Part shown: positions 25,594-34,772 of the stretch, in pieces
How positions within the stretch are numbered: the first letter of the stretch is position 1
Layout: every line of letters starts with the position of its first letter
DNA from: Salinivibrio sp. ES.052
Lineage (GTDB): Bacteria > Pseudomonadota > Gammaproteobacteria > Enterobacterales > Vibrionaceae
Direction: 5' to 3'
DNA length: 64,000 nt
NCBI RefSeq assembly: GCF_900141775.1
Contig: NZ_FSRI01000002.1
Coordinates: 391,001 to 455,000, forward strand
Notes under the pieces: model-generated
Seen by the model: the letters and a program-made list of their open reading frames with translations, nothing else
Databases searched by the model: none
Told to the model about the DNA's origin: nothing
Position numbers and translations under genes: made by a program

Positions 25594-28146
25594 CTATCGT
25601 GTTGGCAGTTTATCCGTTACCCGTTCTGTTGGTTGCTCAGCTAAAGGTAATGGTTTGGCAAATAAAAACCCTTGGGCATAATGACAACCAATATCTCGCA
25701 GCCGTTCGGCTTCTTCCTGGGTTTCAATGCCTTCCGCAACTAGGTGGACATCCATACCACGAGTCATTGCAACGACGGCTTCAATGATGCGCTGGTTGGT
25801 GCTGTTCTCTGTCATTGAGTGGACGAAACTGCGATCGATCTTGAGACTATCAAAAGCCATTTGGTGTAGATAGGCTAACGATGAATAGCCAGTACCAAAG
25901 TCGTCAATCGCAATTTTGATGCCCAGCGCGCGGATCCTGGTGAGTCCGGAGGTGGCAAGGTGCTCATGACTCATCAACTGTGACTCAGTGATTTCTAACG
26001 TCAGGTTACCGGTGGGGAGTTGTGTTTTATCGAGAACACTTTTGAGTTTGTCGATAAAATCTGCAGACAACAGCTGGCGCGCGGATAAGTTAACATGCAG
26101 TTGGAAATTCGCCGGCCAGAGCCCTTTCTGTATTTGTGCCACGGTATCATAGGCTGCTTGCTCTAACACCTGCATACCAATTTGATTGATCAGACCACTG
26201 TGCTCTGCCACCGGAATAAACTCAGCGGGTGAGACCATGCCTCGGGTTGGGCTTTTCCAACGCACTAGAGCCTCTGCGCCGCAGAAGTAGCCGTCAATAA
26301 GACGAACAAATGGCTGATAATAAACAACAAATTCATGGTGCTGCACGGCATGGTGGAGCTCGAGCAATAACCGAGATTGTTCTTGGATCCTGGCTTGCAT
26401 ACTGGCTTCAAAATACACATACATATTCGTTTCGCTGCGTTTTGCTTCACTTAACGCCAGACCAGCATGGTGAAGGCTCTCATTGATGGCATCTCCATAG
26501 GTATAGCCAAACACCACGCCAGCGCAGGCATCAACGAGGACATCATCATTGCCTATCGTCACGGGACGGTTGAATAAGATCAGTAATTGGTCCACCAGCG
26601 CTTCAGACTGCGTTCGATTCGTGGTGTGGGGGGCGAGTATCGCAAACTCATCACCACGCACACGTGCGAGTAGCATCCCTGAATCTTCGGCCAGATCGGT
26701 TAATCGCTGGGCAATCGCGCGTAAAAGCGCATCGCCCCCTTCTTGTCCTAAGCTGTCGTTGATATTGCGAAAACCATTAATGCCGACGATAACCAAGGTG
26801 TTAGGGGTCTGGTACCGCAATCCTGCCGCTTGTTCGACCAAACCTTCTCGAGTGTACAATTGGGTTAAGTTATCTTGGCGTACTTGTTGGCGTAATGCGT
26901 TGAATGACTCCTGCATTTTGCCCGACATATTATTAAAGGCTTCTTTCAATATCGCAATTTCTCGTAGGCTTGCAGGGGTATTGATGCGGTATGTCAGGTT
27001 ACCTGATGCCAGCTTTGCGGCTGCCTCTGCTGTATCTCGTAATGGGCGAGTGAGCTGGCGAATAATAAAATAGACAACCAGCAGTCCAATCACAGACATG
27101 GCCACGACCAAATAAATACTGATCTCTTGTTGGCTTAATAAGTTCTTTAATAACAGCTGATCGGGTAGGGCGACCACGACATACCACTCATGCTGGAAGG
27201 GGGCAGGCAGGGAGATTTTTTTGACGGTACCGTAAAAATGCCCTTGGTCGGCAATATCGAAGTGAAACGGTGAGCCGAGCTTATCTGGTTCGGGTGGCCA
27301 GGCGTCCGATACTTCACTGATGGTGCTGTCGAGTACCGGGTTATTGGTGATGTCTGGAAAATGCAAAATATTGGTTGGGCTATCTTGGCCGCTATGGGCG
27401 ACCATCCTGCCATCTTTATCGACAATAAATAACGCACCGCCCAGTTTTTCCTGTCGTTCGCTGAGAAAGTGATTGAACGCATTCAGTTTGATATCGCTTG
27501 CGACGACGCCCCATACATTGCCATTAACCATGACAGGCGCGATAGCAGATAAGGAGACGTTACCGACCTCATCGGCATCACGGTAAATATCCGTCCAACG
27601 AGGCTGTTCACGGTTAAACGCGGGAATGTACCAAGGCCGGATTCGTGGGTCATAATGGCTATCTTGGTAGACAATATTTGCGTTGGGGGTGCGGCCATCA
27701 AAGATACGCAACGTGTTCTGTGTTGCATCACTTTGCTCCATCAAAATATATTGGCCCGCTTCACTTTTTCGAAAGCCGAAATAATCGCCCTTGGCATCGA
27801 CGCCAATGCTGAGTACTTGCATGTAGGGCATCGCTTGATAGAGAGATGTATAGCTGTTTAACAGGTAGTCACGCAGGCCGACATCTGTCATGGCGGAGTC
27901 TTGAATCCGTGCTGCCAAGCTATCGGCGACAAATATGTTGGCGTTGAAAGGGTGTACCAGATATTGGCGTAAATCTAATTCAATTCCTTGAGAATAATCC
28001 TCAAGCAGTAACTTACCCACAAACTGTGAGCTAGAACGATAATGATTGTTAATGGTGATAATGATCACCACCAGTGTAAGCGTGAGTACGAGAAACACGG
28101 GAAGCATCACAGCGGTTCGAATGGATAGTGGGCGCATGTTCCTCAT
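25594..28146 (-). CDS. dCache-HAMP-GGDEF-EAL c-di-GMP phosphodiesterase
   Basis: An 850-residue membrane sensor. Order: transmembrane helix (about 11-32), periplasmic dCache domain (about 40-335, with the [10 protein letters not shown] signature at 168-177), second transmembrane helix (342-363), HAMP, a GGDEF domain whose signature reads RGDEF (497-501), and a C-terminal EAL domain. EAL is complete: GAEALVRW (625-627), [40 protein letters not shown] and QGFLFAKP. It therefore probably degrades c-di-GMP, with the degenerate GGDEF as a GTP-sensing module. The dCache ligand is unknown. The start could also be ATG at residue 4. Confidence 0.93.
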   Translation of the reverse strand: MRNMRPLSIRTAVMLPVFLVLTLTLVVIIITINNHYRSSSQFVGKLLLEDYSQGIELDLRQYLVHPFNANIFVADSLAARIQDSAMTDVGLRDYLLNSYTSLYQAMPYMQVLSIGVDAKGDYFGFRKSEAGQYILMEQSDATQNTLRIFDGRTPNANIVYQDSHYDPRIRPWYIPAFNREQPRWTDIYRDADEVGNVSLSAIAPVMVNGNVWGVVASDIKLNAFNHFLSERQEKLGGALFIVDKDGRMVAHSGQDSPTNILHFPDITNNPVLDSTISEVSDAWPPEPDKLGSPFHFDIADQGHFYGTVKKISLPAPFQHEWYVVVALPDQLLLKNLLSQQEISIYLVVAMSVIGLLVVYFIIRQLTRPLRDTAEAAAKLASGNLTYRINTPASLREIAILKEAFNNMSGKMQESFNALRQQVRQDNLTQLYTREGLVEQAAGLRYQTPNTLVIVGINGFRNINDSLGQEGGDALLRAIAQRLTDLAEDSGMLLARVRGDEFAILAPHTTNRTQSEALVDQLLILFNRPVTIGNDDVLVDACAGVVFGYTYGDAINESLHHAGLALSEAKRSETNMYVYFEASMQARIQEQSRLLLELHHAVQHHEFVVYYQPFVRLIDGYFCGAEALVRWKSPTRGMVSPAEFIPVAEHSGLINQIGMQVLEQAAYDTVAQIQKGLWPANFQLHVNLSARQLLSADFIDKLKSVLDKTQLPTGNLTLEITESQLMSHEHLATSGLTRIRALGIKIAIDDFGTGYSSLAYLHQMAFDSLKIDRSFVHSMTENSTNQRIIEAVVAMTRGMDVHLVAEGIETQEEAERLRDIGCHYAQGFLFAKPLPLAEQPTERVTDKLPTR

Positions 28147-28257
28147 TAGTACAACAACTTCACTCTGCTTTGAAACCTAACATGATTGGCGCAGTCTAGC
28201 CCAATCTCCCTCTTTAAATTTAGCAGAGGTTCAAAGTGTTTCCGTTTTAATAATGAG

Positions 28258-29667
28258 TCAGGTCTCAATGTCTAGCTCTTTTAGCTTTCGCGTCAGCGTA
28301 TTTCGTCCCCATCCTAAAATCTTAGCGGCCTCTTGCTTGTGTCCATGAGTATGCTTCAACGCCGACTGTAAGAGTATTCTTTCAACGTTAGGGAGGGCTT
28401 GTTGCAAGATGCCATGTTGCCCTTGAGTGATGGCATCTTGTGCCCACTGAGTGAGGGCATATTGCCAGTCATGAGCTTCACTCTCGGTCACCGATGAGGG
28501 TTGGTTGAGTAATTCGCGCGGTAAATCATTGGGGAGAACCTCTTTACTGCTTGCCATCACGGTCAGCCAGCGGCACGTGTTTTCTAACTGGCGCACATTA
28601 CCTGGCCAAGGAAGCTGGCTCATCATGGCTTCCGTCTCGGGGTGAAGCTGTTTAGCCTCCACACCAAGCTCTTTGGCGGCGCGGGCCAAAAAGTGTTGGC
28701 AAAGTTGAGGAATGTCTTGGCGCCGGTCTTTTAGTGATGGAAGGTGGACACGAATAACATTTAAACGGTGGAACAAATCTTCACGGAAACTTCCCTCTGT
28801 GACGAGGCGTTCGAGGTCTTGGTGCGTTGCCGCAATAATACGGACATCCACATCTATCGCTGCGTGGCCGCCAACGCGATAAAACTGGCCATCAGCGAGC
28901 ACGCGTAGCAAGCGGGTTTGGACATCCAGCGGCATGTCACCAATTTCATCCAAGAATAAGGTGCCGCCATTGGCTTGTTCAAACCGGCCTTGTCGGACGG
29001 CATTGGCTCCGGTAAATGCGCCTTTTTCATGGCCAAAGAGTTCAGACTCAATCAAATCTTTGGGAATCGCAGCCATATTGAGGGCAATAAAGGCTTGTGT
29101 TGAACGTGGGCTATGGCGATGAAGCGCCTGTGCGACGAGTTCTTTACCGGTGCCGGACTCGCCGTTGATCAATACAGAAATGGAAGAATGTGATAACCGG
29201 CCAATGGCACGAAAGACCTCTTGCATGGCAGGCGCTTCACCTATTATTTCTGGCGTTTGCGCTTGGGGCGGTTGTGTTGTTTGCTGTTTCTGCTGTTCTC
29301 GGTAATGCGCCAGCGCTCGTTCCACCAGGGCAAGGGCTTCATCAATATCAAACGGCTTGGGGAGATATTCGAAAGCGCCTTTTTGGTAGGCATTGACCGC
29401 TGCATCTAAATCCGAGTGGGCCGTCATAATGATCACGGGTAAATGGGGATGTTGCTCTTGCACCTTTGTTAATAGCGTGAGTCCATCACTGCCTGGCATA
29501 CGAATGTCTGAGACTAAAACGTCTGGCGACCGCTTGTGCAGTGCACTGATAACGCTTTCAGCATCGCAAAAGGTATCGCATGTGAGCCCAGCGGCGCTGA
29601 GAGTGCGCTCCATCACCCAACGAATTGAGCTATCATCATCAACAATCCAAATGGTCCCTTTACGCAT
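28258..29667 (-). CDS. ntrC: nitrogen regulation response regulator NtrC
   Basis: A 469-residue sigma54 activator (same length as E. coli NtrC). The receiver domain has the acidic triplet in WIVDDDSS, phospho-acceptor Asp in LVSDIRMPG and the Lys of PKPFD. The AAA+ domain has Walker A GESGTGKE, the sigma54-contacting GAFTGA loop and Walker B GGTLFLDEIGDM. The Fis-type HTH is at the end (GHKQEAAKILGWGRNTLTRKL). Start at 29667 is chosen (MRKGTIWIVDDD; AAAGGAC upstream). It overlaps ntrB by 8 bases. Confidence 0.97.
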   Translation of the reverse strand: MRKGTIWIVDDDSSIRWVMERTLSAAGLTCDTFCDAESVISALHKRSPDVLVSDIRMPGSDGLTLLTKVQEQHPHLPVIIMTAHSDLDAAVNAYQKGAFEYLPKPFDIDEALALVERALAHYREQQKQQTTQPPQAQTPEIIGEAPAMQEVFRAIGRLSHSSISVLINGESGTGKELVAQALHRHSPRSTQAFIALNMAAIPKDLIESELFGHEKGAFTGANAVRQGRFEQANGGTLFLDEIGDMPLDVQTRLLRVLADGQFYRVGGHAAIDVDVRIIAATHQDLERLVTEGSFREDLFHRLNVIRVHLPSLKDRRQDIPQLCQHFLARAAKELGVEAKQLHPETEAMMSQLPWPGNVRQLENTCRWLTVMASSKEVLPNDLPRELLNQPSSVTESEAHDWQYALTQWAQDAITQGQHGILQQALPNVERILLQSALKHTHGHKQEAAKILGWGRNTLTRKLKELDIET

Positions 29668-30760
29668 GTGATGTGTCCTTTTCAATGATTGGTAGTTGGA
29701 TGGTAAAGCAGGTATGGCCTGGCCAGCTATTTACTTCAATTTTACCTTGGTGTTGGTCGATTAAGTGGTGGGTAATGGCTAACCCGAGCCCGTTGCCATC
29801 CGCCTTGCTGGTGACCATTGGGTAAAATAAAGTGTCTTGTAAGTGGGGGGCGATACCTGGGCCATTATCGATAATTTCAATCTGTGCCACCACGCGATGG
29901 CGCTTACCGTGAATGACCGTTTGAAAGCCGGTCCGTGTGCGTAGCGTGAGGCGCGCGTCTTCTTGTCCTCTCACTGCGTCAGCCGCATTGGTCACCACGT
30001 TGAGGATCGCTTGCTCGAGCTGCTCAGGATCCATGTCGAAATCAGGCAGGCTGGGATCATAATCTCGAAGGATACGGACGCCATCATGATTATCGAGACT
30101 GACCAGCTGACGGACTTTTTCCAACACGACATGAATATTTTGTCGCTGGCGCAACCCTGGACGCTGAGGCCCCAATAAGCGGTCAACCAAGTTTCTTAAT
30201 CGATCGGCCTGTTCAATAATGATTTGGGTGTATTCCGCCAAACTGGCATCGGGCAGCATCTTTTCCAACAATTGGGCCGCCCCACGCAACCCACCGAGCG
30301 GGTTTTTAATTTCATGGGCGAGCCCTCTCACTAATTCCTTAGCGGCTTGTTGCTGGGCTTGTTGGGTCAGCTCTTTGCTAATCCTTTGTTGCTGACTGAC
30401 TACATTGACTTCCAGTAATAGTTGACCTTCATCTTCTTGATCAAATAAGGGGCTGGCGCTGAGTTGTACTTTTTGTGGTTGGCCATCCACCACCCAAGTG
30501 ACATCGCTGTCAGTAAGGCTTTGTCCTGCCTTTGTGGTACTGGCGATTTGCGCCCAGTCGACACTTGCGTGTTGAATTTGTTGGGTAAGCGGTTGTTGAA
30601 GCAAGCGTCGGGCACTTTGGTGCATGAGCTGCTCTGCTGCGGCATTGACGTAATGAATACGCCATTGGCTATCTACCACAATGATGGCGGTGAGTAGGTG
30701 ATCAAACAGTTGCCCTGGCGTCATCAGCGTCGCGTCCTTGTTTGCACTAAATTGGTGCAT
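29660..30760 (-). CDS. ntrB: nitrogen regulation sensor kinase NtrB
   Basis: A 366-residue soluble histidine kinase/phosphatase that controls NtrC in response to PII (GlnB). It has an N-terminal PAS domain (about 14-110), the HisKA motif LVRGLAHEIKNPLGGLRGAAQLL with the phospho-His, and the HATPase domain with N box NVVTNAADAV, G1 DNGPGI and G2 DGNGLGLAI. Overlaps ntrC by 8 bases. Separated from glnA by the DUF4124 gene, as in other vibrios. Confidence 0.96.
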   Translation of the reverse strand: MHQFSANKDATLMTPGQLFDHLLTAIIVVDSQWRIHYVNAAAEQLMHQSARRLLQQPLTQQIQHASVDWAQIASTTKAGQSLTDSDVTWVVDGQPQKVQLSASPLFDQEDEGQLLLEVNVVSQQQRISKELTQQAQQQAAKELVRGLAHEIKNPLGGLRGAAQLLEKMLPDASLAEYTQIIIEQADRLRNLVDRLLGPQRPGLRQRQNIHVVLEKVRQLVSLDNHDGVRILRDYDPSLPDFDMDPEQLEQAILNVVTNAADAVRGQEDARLTLRTRTGFQTVIHGKRHRVVAQIEIIDNGPGIAPHLQDTLFYPMVTSKADGNGLGLAITHHLIDQHQGKIEVNSWPGHTCFTIQLPIIEKDTSHA

Positions 30761-30817
30761 TGAGTGTAACCGAGTTCCTTGCGTGATGCAGCTTGTACTG
30801 CAGTGTCTGTGACCCTA

Positions 30818-31399
30818 TCACCGCTGCTGAGATGTTTTCTGGAGCCGGTGCGGTTGATTCACGTGTGCACGGTGTAAATACACCTGATATATGGGGGTAG
30901 ATGCAATTACCTTGCCGTTTTCTAGATATTGGACTTGAAGCTGGTGGGTGCCCCTGTCAATTGGGCCAAGAGACCATTGAAGCTGCTGATGTGCGGCTTT
31001 TACCGTCTTTACGGGTGAGCGCGCAACAGGCTCGTTATCAAAGAGAAGTTGCACCTGACTTGCTATTACTGAGCGAGGTGAGAGCTTGGCAGTAACGAAT
31101 AGCGTTCCAGGGTTGCTACGTAACGTTGCACCTTGTTTGGGATGAATCAGTGTTATTGCAACCGGAGTCGGGGTAGAAGTAGAGGGGATCGGAGCAGAGT
31201 GTGTCGCTTTGGCTAGCGGTGAGGAGACAGAGGTTGAAGGTTGAGTCGGGGCGGAGATCGAATAATGACGAATTTGGTGCGCCTGGGAGGGAAGTTGGTC
31301 GCTAAAGTGTACGTTGCCGTTTTTATCTGTCCACTGATAGAAGGTACCAGCCTGACAGATGAGCGTTATTCCCAGCCACAGAACCCATAACCACCGCAT
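30818..31399 (-). CDS. DUF4124 domain periplasmic protein
   Basis: A 193-residue secreted protein. A signal peptide (MRWLWVLWLGITLICQAG) precedes the DUF4124 motif FYQWTDKNGNVHFSDQLP. A Ser/Thr/Pro-rich linker (about 50-80) follows, then an Ig-like beta domain (LFVTAKLSPRSVIASQVQLLFDNEPV). Genes of this type lie between glnA and ntrB in many gammaproteobacteria, but no function is known. It begins just after the glnA terminator, so it probably has its own promoter or shares one with ntrBC. Confidence 0.86.
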   Translation of the reverse strand: MRWLWVLWLGITLICQAGTFYQWTDKNGNVHFSDQLPSQAHQIRHYSISAPTQPSTSVSSPLAKATHSAPIPSTSTPTPVAITLIHPKQGATLRSNPGTLFVTAKLSPRSVIASQVQLLFDNEPVARSPVKTVKAAHQQLQWSLGPIDRGTHQLQVQYLENGKVIASTPIYQVYLHRAHVNQPHRLQKTSQQR

Positions 31400-31465
31400 C
31401 GTTACTTCCTCTTAATGAACGACCCACTGCCGTCATTCTAAGCGGGATATGAGAGACGCAAAGTA

Positions 31466-31492
31466 TAAAAAAGCCCACCTGCGAGGTGGGCT
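31466..31492 (-). terminator. glnA terminator, displaced by the IS element
   Basis: On the minus strand AGCCCACC/GGTGGGCT (31472-31479 with 31485-31492) and a 5-base loop are followed by T6. Without the IS it would lie about 40 bases after the glnA stop; the 1299-bp insertion now separates the two. Confidence 0.85.
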
Positions 31493-31546
31493 GCAATTTA
31501 AAGTGTGTCCCGTCCTGAAATACGTTGACATAAAGAGGACTTCTTT

Positions 31547-31942
31547 ATGACAACATCAAGTAATTCAAGCCGTAAGCGCACGCAACGTGATTACACCTTA
31601 GCCTTTAAATTAGGCGTTGTAGAGCGTGTTGAAAAAGGCGAAATGACGTACAAACAAGCTCAAGCCCGTTTTGGCATTCAGGGCCGCTCAACGGTACTCG
31701 TCTGGCTCAGAAAACATGGTAGACTCGATTGGTCGAAGCCATTTCAGCATCCCCTTATGCCACATTCAAAAGAAACCCCATCCGAAACTATCAAGCGCCT
31801 TGAGCGTGAGTTAGCCGAAGAGAAACTGCGTAACCAAATCCTCAATGGTATGGTCGATATCATGGACAATGAGTACGGAGCCGGCCTCAGAAAAAAGTAC
31901 TTATCCGGTACATCTGGCAAGCCAAAGCCAAAAGTAAAATAA
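31547..31942 (+). CDS. IS3-family transposase OrfA (copy 2)
   Basis: 131 residues, identical to the copy 1 OrfA (HTH plus leucine-rich helix). The frameshift heptamer A AAA AAG is at 31891-31897. Read-through from glnA would produce antisense RNA across this gene. Confidence 0.93.
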   Translation: MTTSSNSSRKRTQRDYTLAFKLGVVERVEKGEMTYKQAQARFGIQGRSTVLVWLRKHGRLDWSKPFQHPLMPHSKETPSETIKRLERELAEEKLRNQILNGMVDIMDNEYGAGLRKKYLSGTSGKPKPKVK

Positions 31943-32007
31943 AGTTAGCGGCGGCATGTCGTGCCACAGGCATTTCTCGGCAAGGTGTCTATCAAGCCGT
32001 TGCTCGA

Positions 32008-32775
32008 ATGGAAAGCCGAAGAGCTGAACTATCAATCATCAGAGACTGGGTCCAATACTGGCGTAAGTATATGCCGAGGTTAGGGGCGCGTAAGCTCTAC
32101 GCGTTGGTAAAGCCCAAGCTAGTTGAACACGAAATTAAGCTAGGGCGAGACGGGTTTTTTAGCTATCTGAGAAGCGAAGGCTTACTGGTTAAACCCAAGA
32201 AAAGCTACACAAAAACTACGTGTAGTAAGCACTGGATGAAGAAGCATCCTAACCTGCTAAAAGAAGACGGACTGCATGATGCTGCGCATGTACTGGTCAG
32301 CGACATCACTTATGTTGAATCAGACCAAGGTGTGCACTATCTGTCACTGGTGACCGATGCCAACTCACGCAAGATAGTGGGTCATCACGTTAGCGAAGAT
32401 ATGAAAGTCGACAATGTAGTGAAAGCGCTGAAAATGGCCGTCAAAGATAAGCGCTATATCGGCAATGCGGTACATCACTCAGACCGAGGTTCGCAATACT
32501 GCTCAGCCGTTTATCAGAGTGCGCTACAGGAGAGTCAAATCCAGCCGTCGATGACGGATGGTTATGATTGCTACCAAAACGCGTTAGCGGAAAGAGTCAA
32601 TGGCATACTGAAGCATGAGTTTTTACTGTACCGGTGTAAGACACTGACAGAGCTTAAAATACTGGTAAAAGAATCGATAGCGATATACAACGAAATGAGA
32701 CCGCACCTAAGTTTAAGTATGGCAACCCCCAATCAGGTGCATAATAAAAAAGGCCAGCTACTGGAGCTGGCCTAA
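32008..32775 (+). CDS. IS3-family transposase OrfB (copy 2), DDE integrase
   Basis: 255 residues from the first ATG, identical to the copy 1 OrfB, with an intact DDE triad (SDITYVE, HSDRGSQ, AERVNG). It is expected to be produced as an OrfAB fusion by -1 frameshifting. No mutation is seen, so the insertion is recent. Confidence 0.93.
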   Translation: MESRRAELSIIRDWVQYWRKYMPRLGARKLYALVKPKLVEHEIKLGRDGFFSYLRSEGLLVKPKKSYTKTTCSKHWMKKHPNLLKEDGLHDAAHVLVSDITYVESDQGVHYLSLVTDANSRKIVGHHVSEDMKVDNVVKALKMAVKDKRYIGNAVHHSDRGSQYCSAVYQSALQESQIQPSMTDGYDCYQNALAERVNGILKHEFLLYRCKTLTELKILVKESIAIYNEMRPHLSLSMATPNQVHNKKGQLLELA

Positions 32776-32830
32776 AAACTGTCAACCTATATTAGGACGG
32801 GACAGTGTACGTCTGCTTACACAGGTTGGC

Positions 32831-34240
32831 TTATACGGAATAGTAAAGCTCGAACTCAACCGGATGCGTTGTCATCTGAATGCGTTCAACATCTTCGCCT
32901 TTCAACTTGATGTATGAGTCGATAAAGTCATCCGAGAATACGCCACCAGTGGTCAAGAACTCACGGTCGGCATCCAGTGCTTGTAGCGCTTCTTTCAACG
33001 ATTCTGCAACGGTTGGGATTTCTGCCGCTTCTTCTGCCGGCAGGTCATACAAGTCTTTGTCCATGGCATCGCCTGGATGGATCTTGTTTTTAATCCCGTC
33101 GAGGCCGGCCATCAACATCGCCGCAAAGCACAAGTAAGGGTTAGCGGTTGGATCCGCGAAACGTAGCTCAATACGACGCGCTTTCGGGCTAGGTACGACC
33201 GGAATACGGATCGACGCAGAGCGGTTACGTGCGGAGTAAGCCAACATAACGGGTGCTTCAAAGCCTGGGACCAATCGCTTATACGAGTTGGTTGAGGCGT
33301 TAGCGAATGCGTTAATCGCACGCGCGTGCTTGATGACACCACCAATGTAGTAAAGCGCCGTTTCAGACAGTCCACCATACTTATCACCGGCAAACAGGTT
33401 TTGGCCGTCTTTCGCAAGTGATTGGTGAACGTGCATCCCTGAGCCGTTATCGCCAACCAGCGGTTTCGGCATAAAGGTCGCGGTTTTGCCAAAGGCGTGT
33501 GCGACATTGTGGACCACGTATTTGTAGATTTGAATCTCATCCGCTTTGGTGGTTAGGGTGTTAAAGCGGGTCGCGATCTCATTTTGACCGGCCGTTGCCA
33601 CTTCGTGGTGGTGCGCTTCAACCACGAGCCCCATTTCTTCCATGACCAGTGACATGGCTGAGCGAATGTCTTGCGACGAATCTACTGGCGCAACAGGGAA
33701 GTAACCGCCTTTGACGCCTGGACGGTGGCCTTTGTTGCCGCCTTCCAGTGCGGTACCTGAGTTCCAGCTCGCTTCAACGTCGTCTATTTTGTAAAAAGAG
33801 CCCGCCATATCGGTGGAAAATTTAACGTCATCGAATAAGAAAAACTCAGGCTCTGGACCAATCAATACGGTATCGGCAATGCCTGTTGAACGCATGAAAT
33901 CTTCTGCGCGTTTTGCAATGGAACGAGGGTCGCGATCGTAGCCTTGCATGGTCGAGGGCTCGAGAATATCGCAACGGATGTTGAGGGTGCTTTCTTCGGT
34001 AAAAGGGTCCAGGACGGCTGAACTTGGATCAGGCATCATGACCATGTCTGATTCATTAATGCCTTTCCAACCTGCGACGGATGAGCCATCAAACATTTTA
34101 CCTTCTTCAAAGAAGTCATCATCAATTTGATGAGAGGGGATAGAAACATGCTGCTCTTTACCTTTTGTATCGGTAAAGCGCAGGTCGATGAATTTCACCT
34201 CGTTTTCTTGGATAAGTGCGAGCACATTTTCTACTGACAT
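32831..34240 (-). CDS. glnA: glutamine synthetase, type I
   Basis: A 469-residue GlnA that makes glutamine from glutamate, ammonia and ATP as a dodecamer. Signature segments are [12 protein letters not shown], the ATP-binding [16 protein letters not shown] and [15 protein letters not shown]. The adenylylation tyrosine lies in [10 protein letters not shown], so activity can be turned off by GlnE. It is transcribed from a sigma54 promoter with NtrC sites (34301-34429). The 3' end is followed, after 26 bases, by the right end of IS copy 2, which cuts it off from its terminator. Confidence 0.98.
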   Translation of the reverse strand: MSVENVLALIQENEVKFIDLRFTDTKGKEQHVSIPSHQIDDDFFEEGKMFDGSSVAGWKGINESDMVMMPDPSSAVLDPFTEESTLNIRCDILEPSTMQGYDRDPRSIAKRAEDFMRSTGIADTVLIGPEPEFFLFDDVKFSTDMAGSFYKIDDVEASWNSGTALEGGNKGHRPGVKGGYFPVAPVDSSQDIRSAMSLVMEEMGLVVEAHHHEVATAGQNEIATRFNTLTTKADEIQIYKYVVHNVAHAFGKTATFMPKPLVGDNGSGMHVHQSLAKDGQNLFAGDKYGGLSETALYYIGGVIKHARAINAFANASTNSYKRLVPGFEAPVMLAYSARNRSASIRIPVVPSPKARRIELRFADPTANPYLCFAAMLMAGLDGIKNKIHPGDAMDKDLYDLPAEEAAEIPTVAESLKEALQALDADREFLTTGGVFSDDFIDSYIKLKGEDVERIQMTTHPVEFELYYSV

Positions 34241-34300
34241 GTGAAATAACCTCCGGTGTCAAATTAGGTAAATAGCGAATTGGCTCCTTGCTCCATGACA

Positions 34301-34318
34301 AAGCGAAAACTATGCCAA
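34301..34318 (-). promoter_or_regulatory. glnA sigma54 promoter
   Basis: On the minus strand TTGGCATAGTTTTCGCTT has the -24 GG and -12 GC of sigma54 promoters and closely resembles E. coli glnAp2 (TTGGCACAGATTTCGCTT). The transcription start would be near 34291, giving a leader of about 50 bases. Confidence 0.85.
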
Positions 34319-34391
34319 CAATTAAAAGCCGCGTCACAGCGGGCTTGGTGCATATAAAGTGTTACGCTGCATCCGTCAAACGAACATTGGT

Positions 34392-34429
34392 TGCACCAAA
34401 GTTGTGCATAAAAGGGCAATATTGGTGCA
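34392..34429 (-). promoter_or_regulatory. NtrC enhancer sites of glnA
   Basis: TGCACCAAAGTTGTGCA at 34392-34408 is a near-perfect NtrC dyad centred about 109 bases upstream of the predicted glnA start. A second, more asymmetric site is at 34413-34429 (TGCACCAATATTGCCCT on the minus strand). E. coli has its strong NtrC sites at about -108 and -140. A further half-site, TTGGTGCAT, lies near 34345. The rest of the 530-base gap to typA shows no gene. Confidence 0.78.
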
Positions 34430-34702
34430 ATGAGCCAGAATGGTGCGTGTTGATTTGCACATCATGCGTGCAGACCGTTCCCTTCTCCCTTTTTAGCAGA
34501 CAATCAGTATTGAGAGTGTGGGCCGTCTTTAAAAATTCATGTTTGCTCGAACACCGGTGAACCCTTGTATTTGCTTAATAAATGACCAGGTGGACAGCAG
34601 TTAAACCACTTTGATAGTGAGCTGATTCACAGAATAAGGTGGGTTTTACGACAAAATCTGGTACATTACGGCCGTTTTTTTAATCAGATGGTGGCCCTGT
34701 CG

Positions 34703-34711
34703 TGCTAGTAT
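34703..34711 (+). promoter_or_regulatory. typA promoter, extended -10
   Basis: TGCTAGTAT is an extended -10 element 62 bases before the typA ATG. No clear -35 accompanies it. Confidence 0.4.
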
Positions 34712-34772
34712 ACGCTGTCTCAGCGTGTCAGGTTCGGCACGCGCCGCGTCTAACGAGTGAAAAAGAGAGTCC

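Larger units (their letters stand above)
31506..32804 (+). mobile_element. IS3-family insertion sequence, copy 2
   Basis: A 1299-bp element that appears identical to copy 1 at 17318-18616, including both inverted repeats. The 3-bp target duplication is GTG (31503-31505 and 32805-32807), so it arose by an independent transposition event and not by recombination with copy 1. It lies between the glnA stop codon and the glnA terminator, with its transposase genes opposite to glnA transcription. Confidence 0.96.

Noticed and set aside
34288..34560. 90-residue open frame in the glnA-typA gap
   Set aside because: It runs antisense across the glnA sigma54 promoter and NtrC sites and has no ribosome site.
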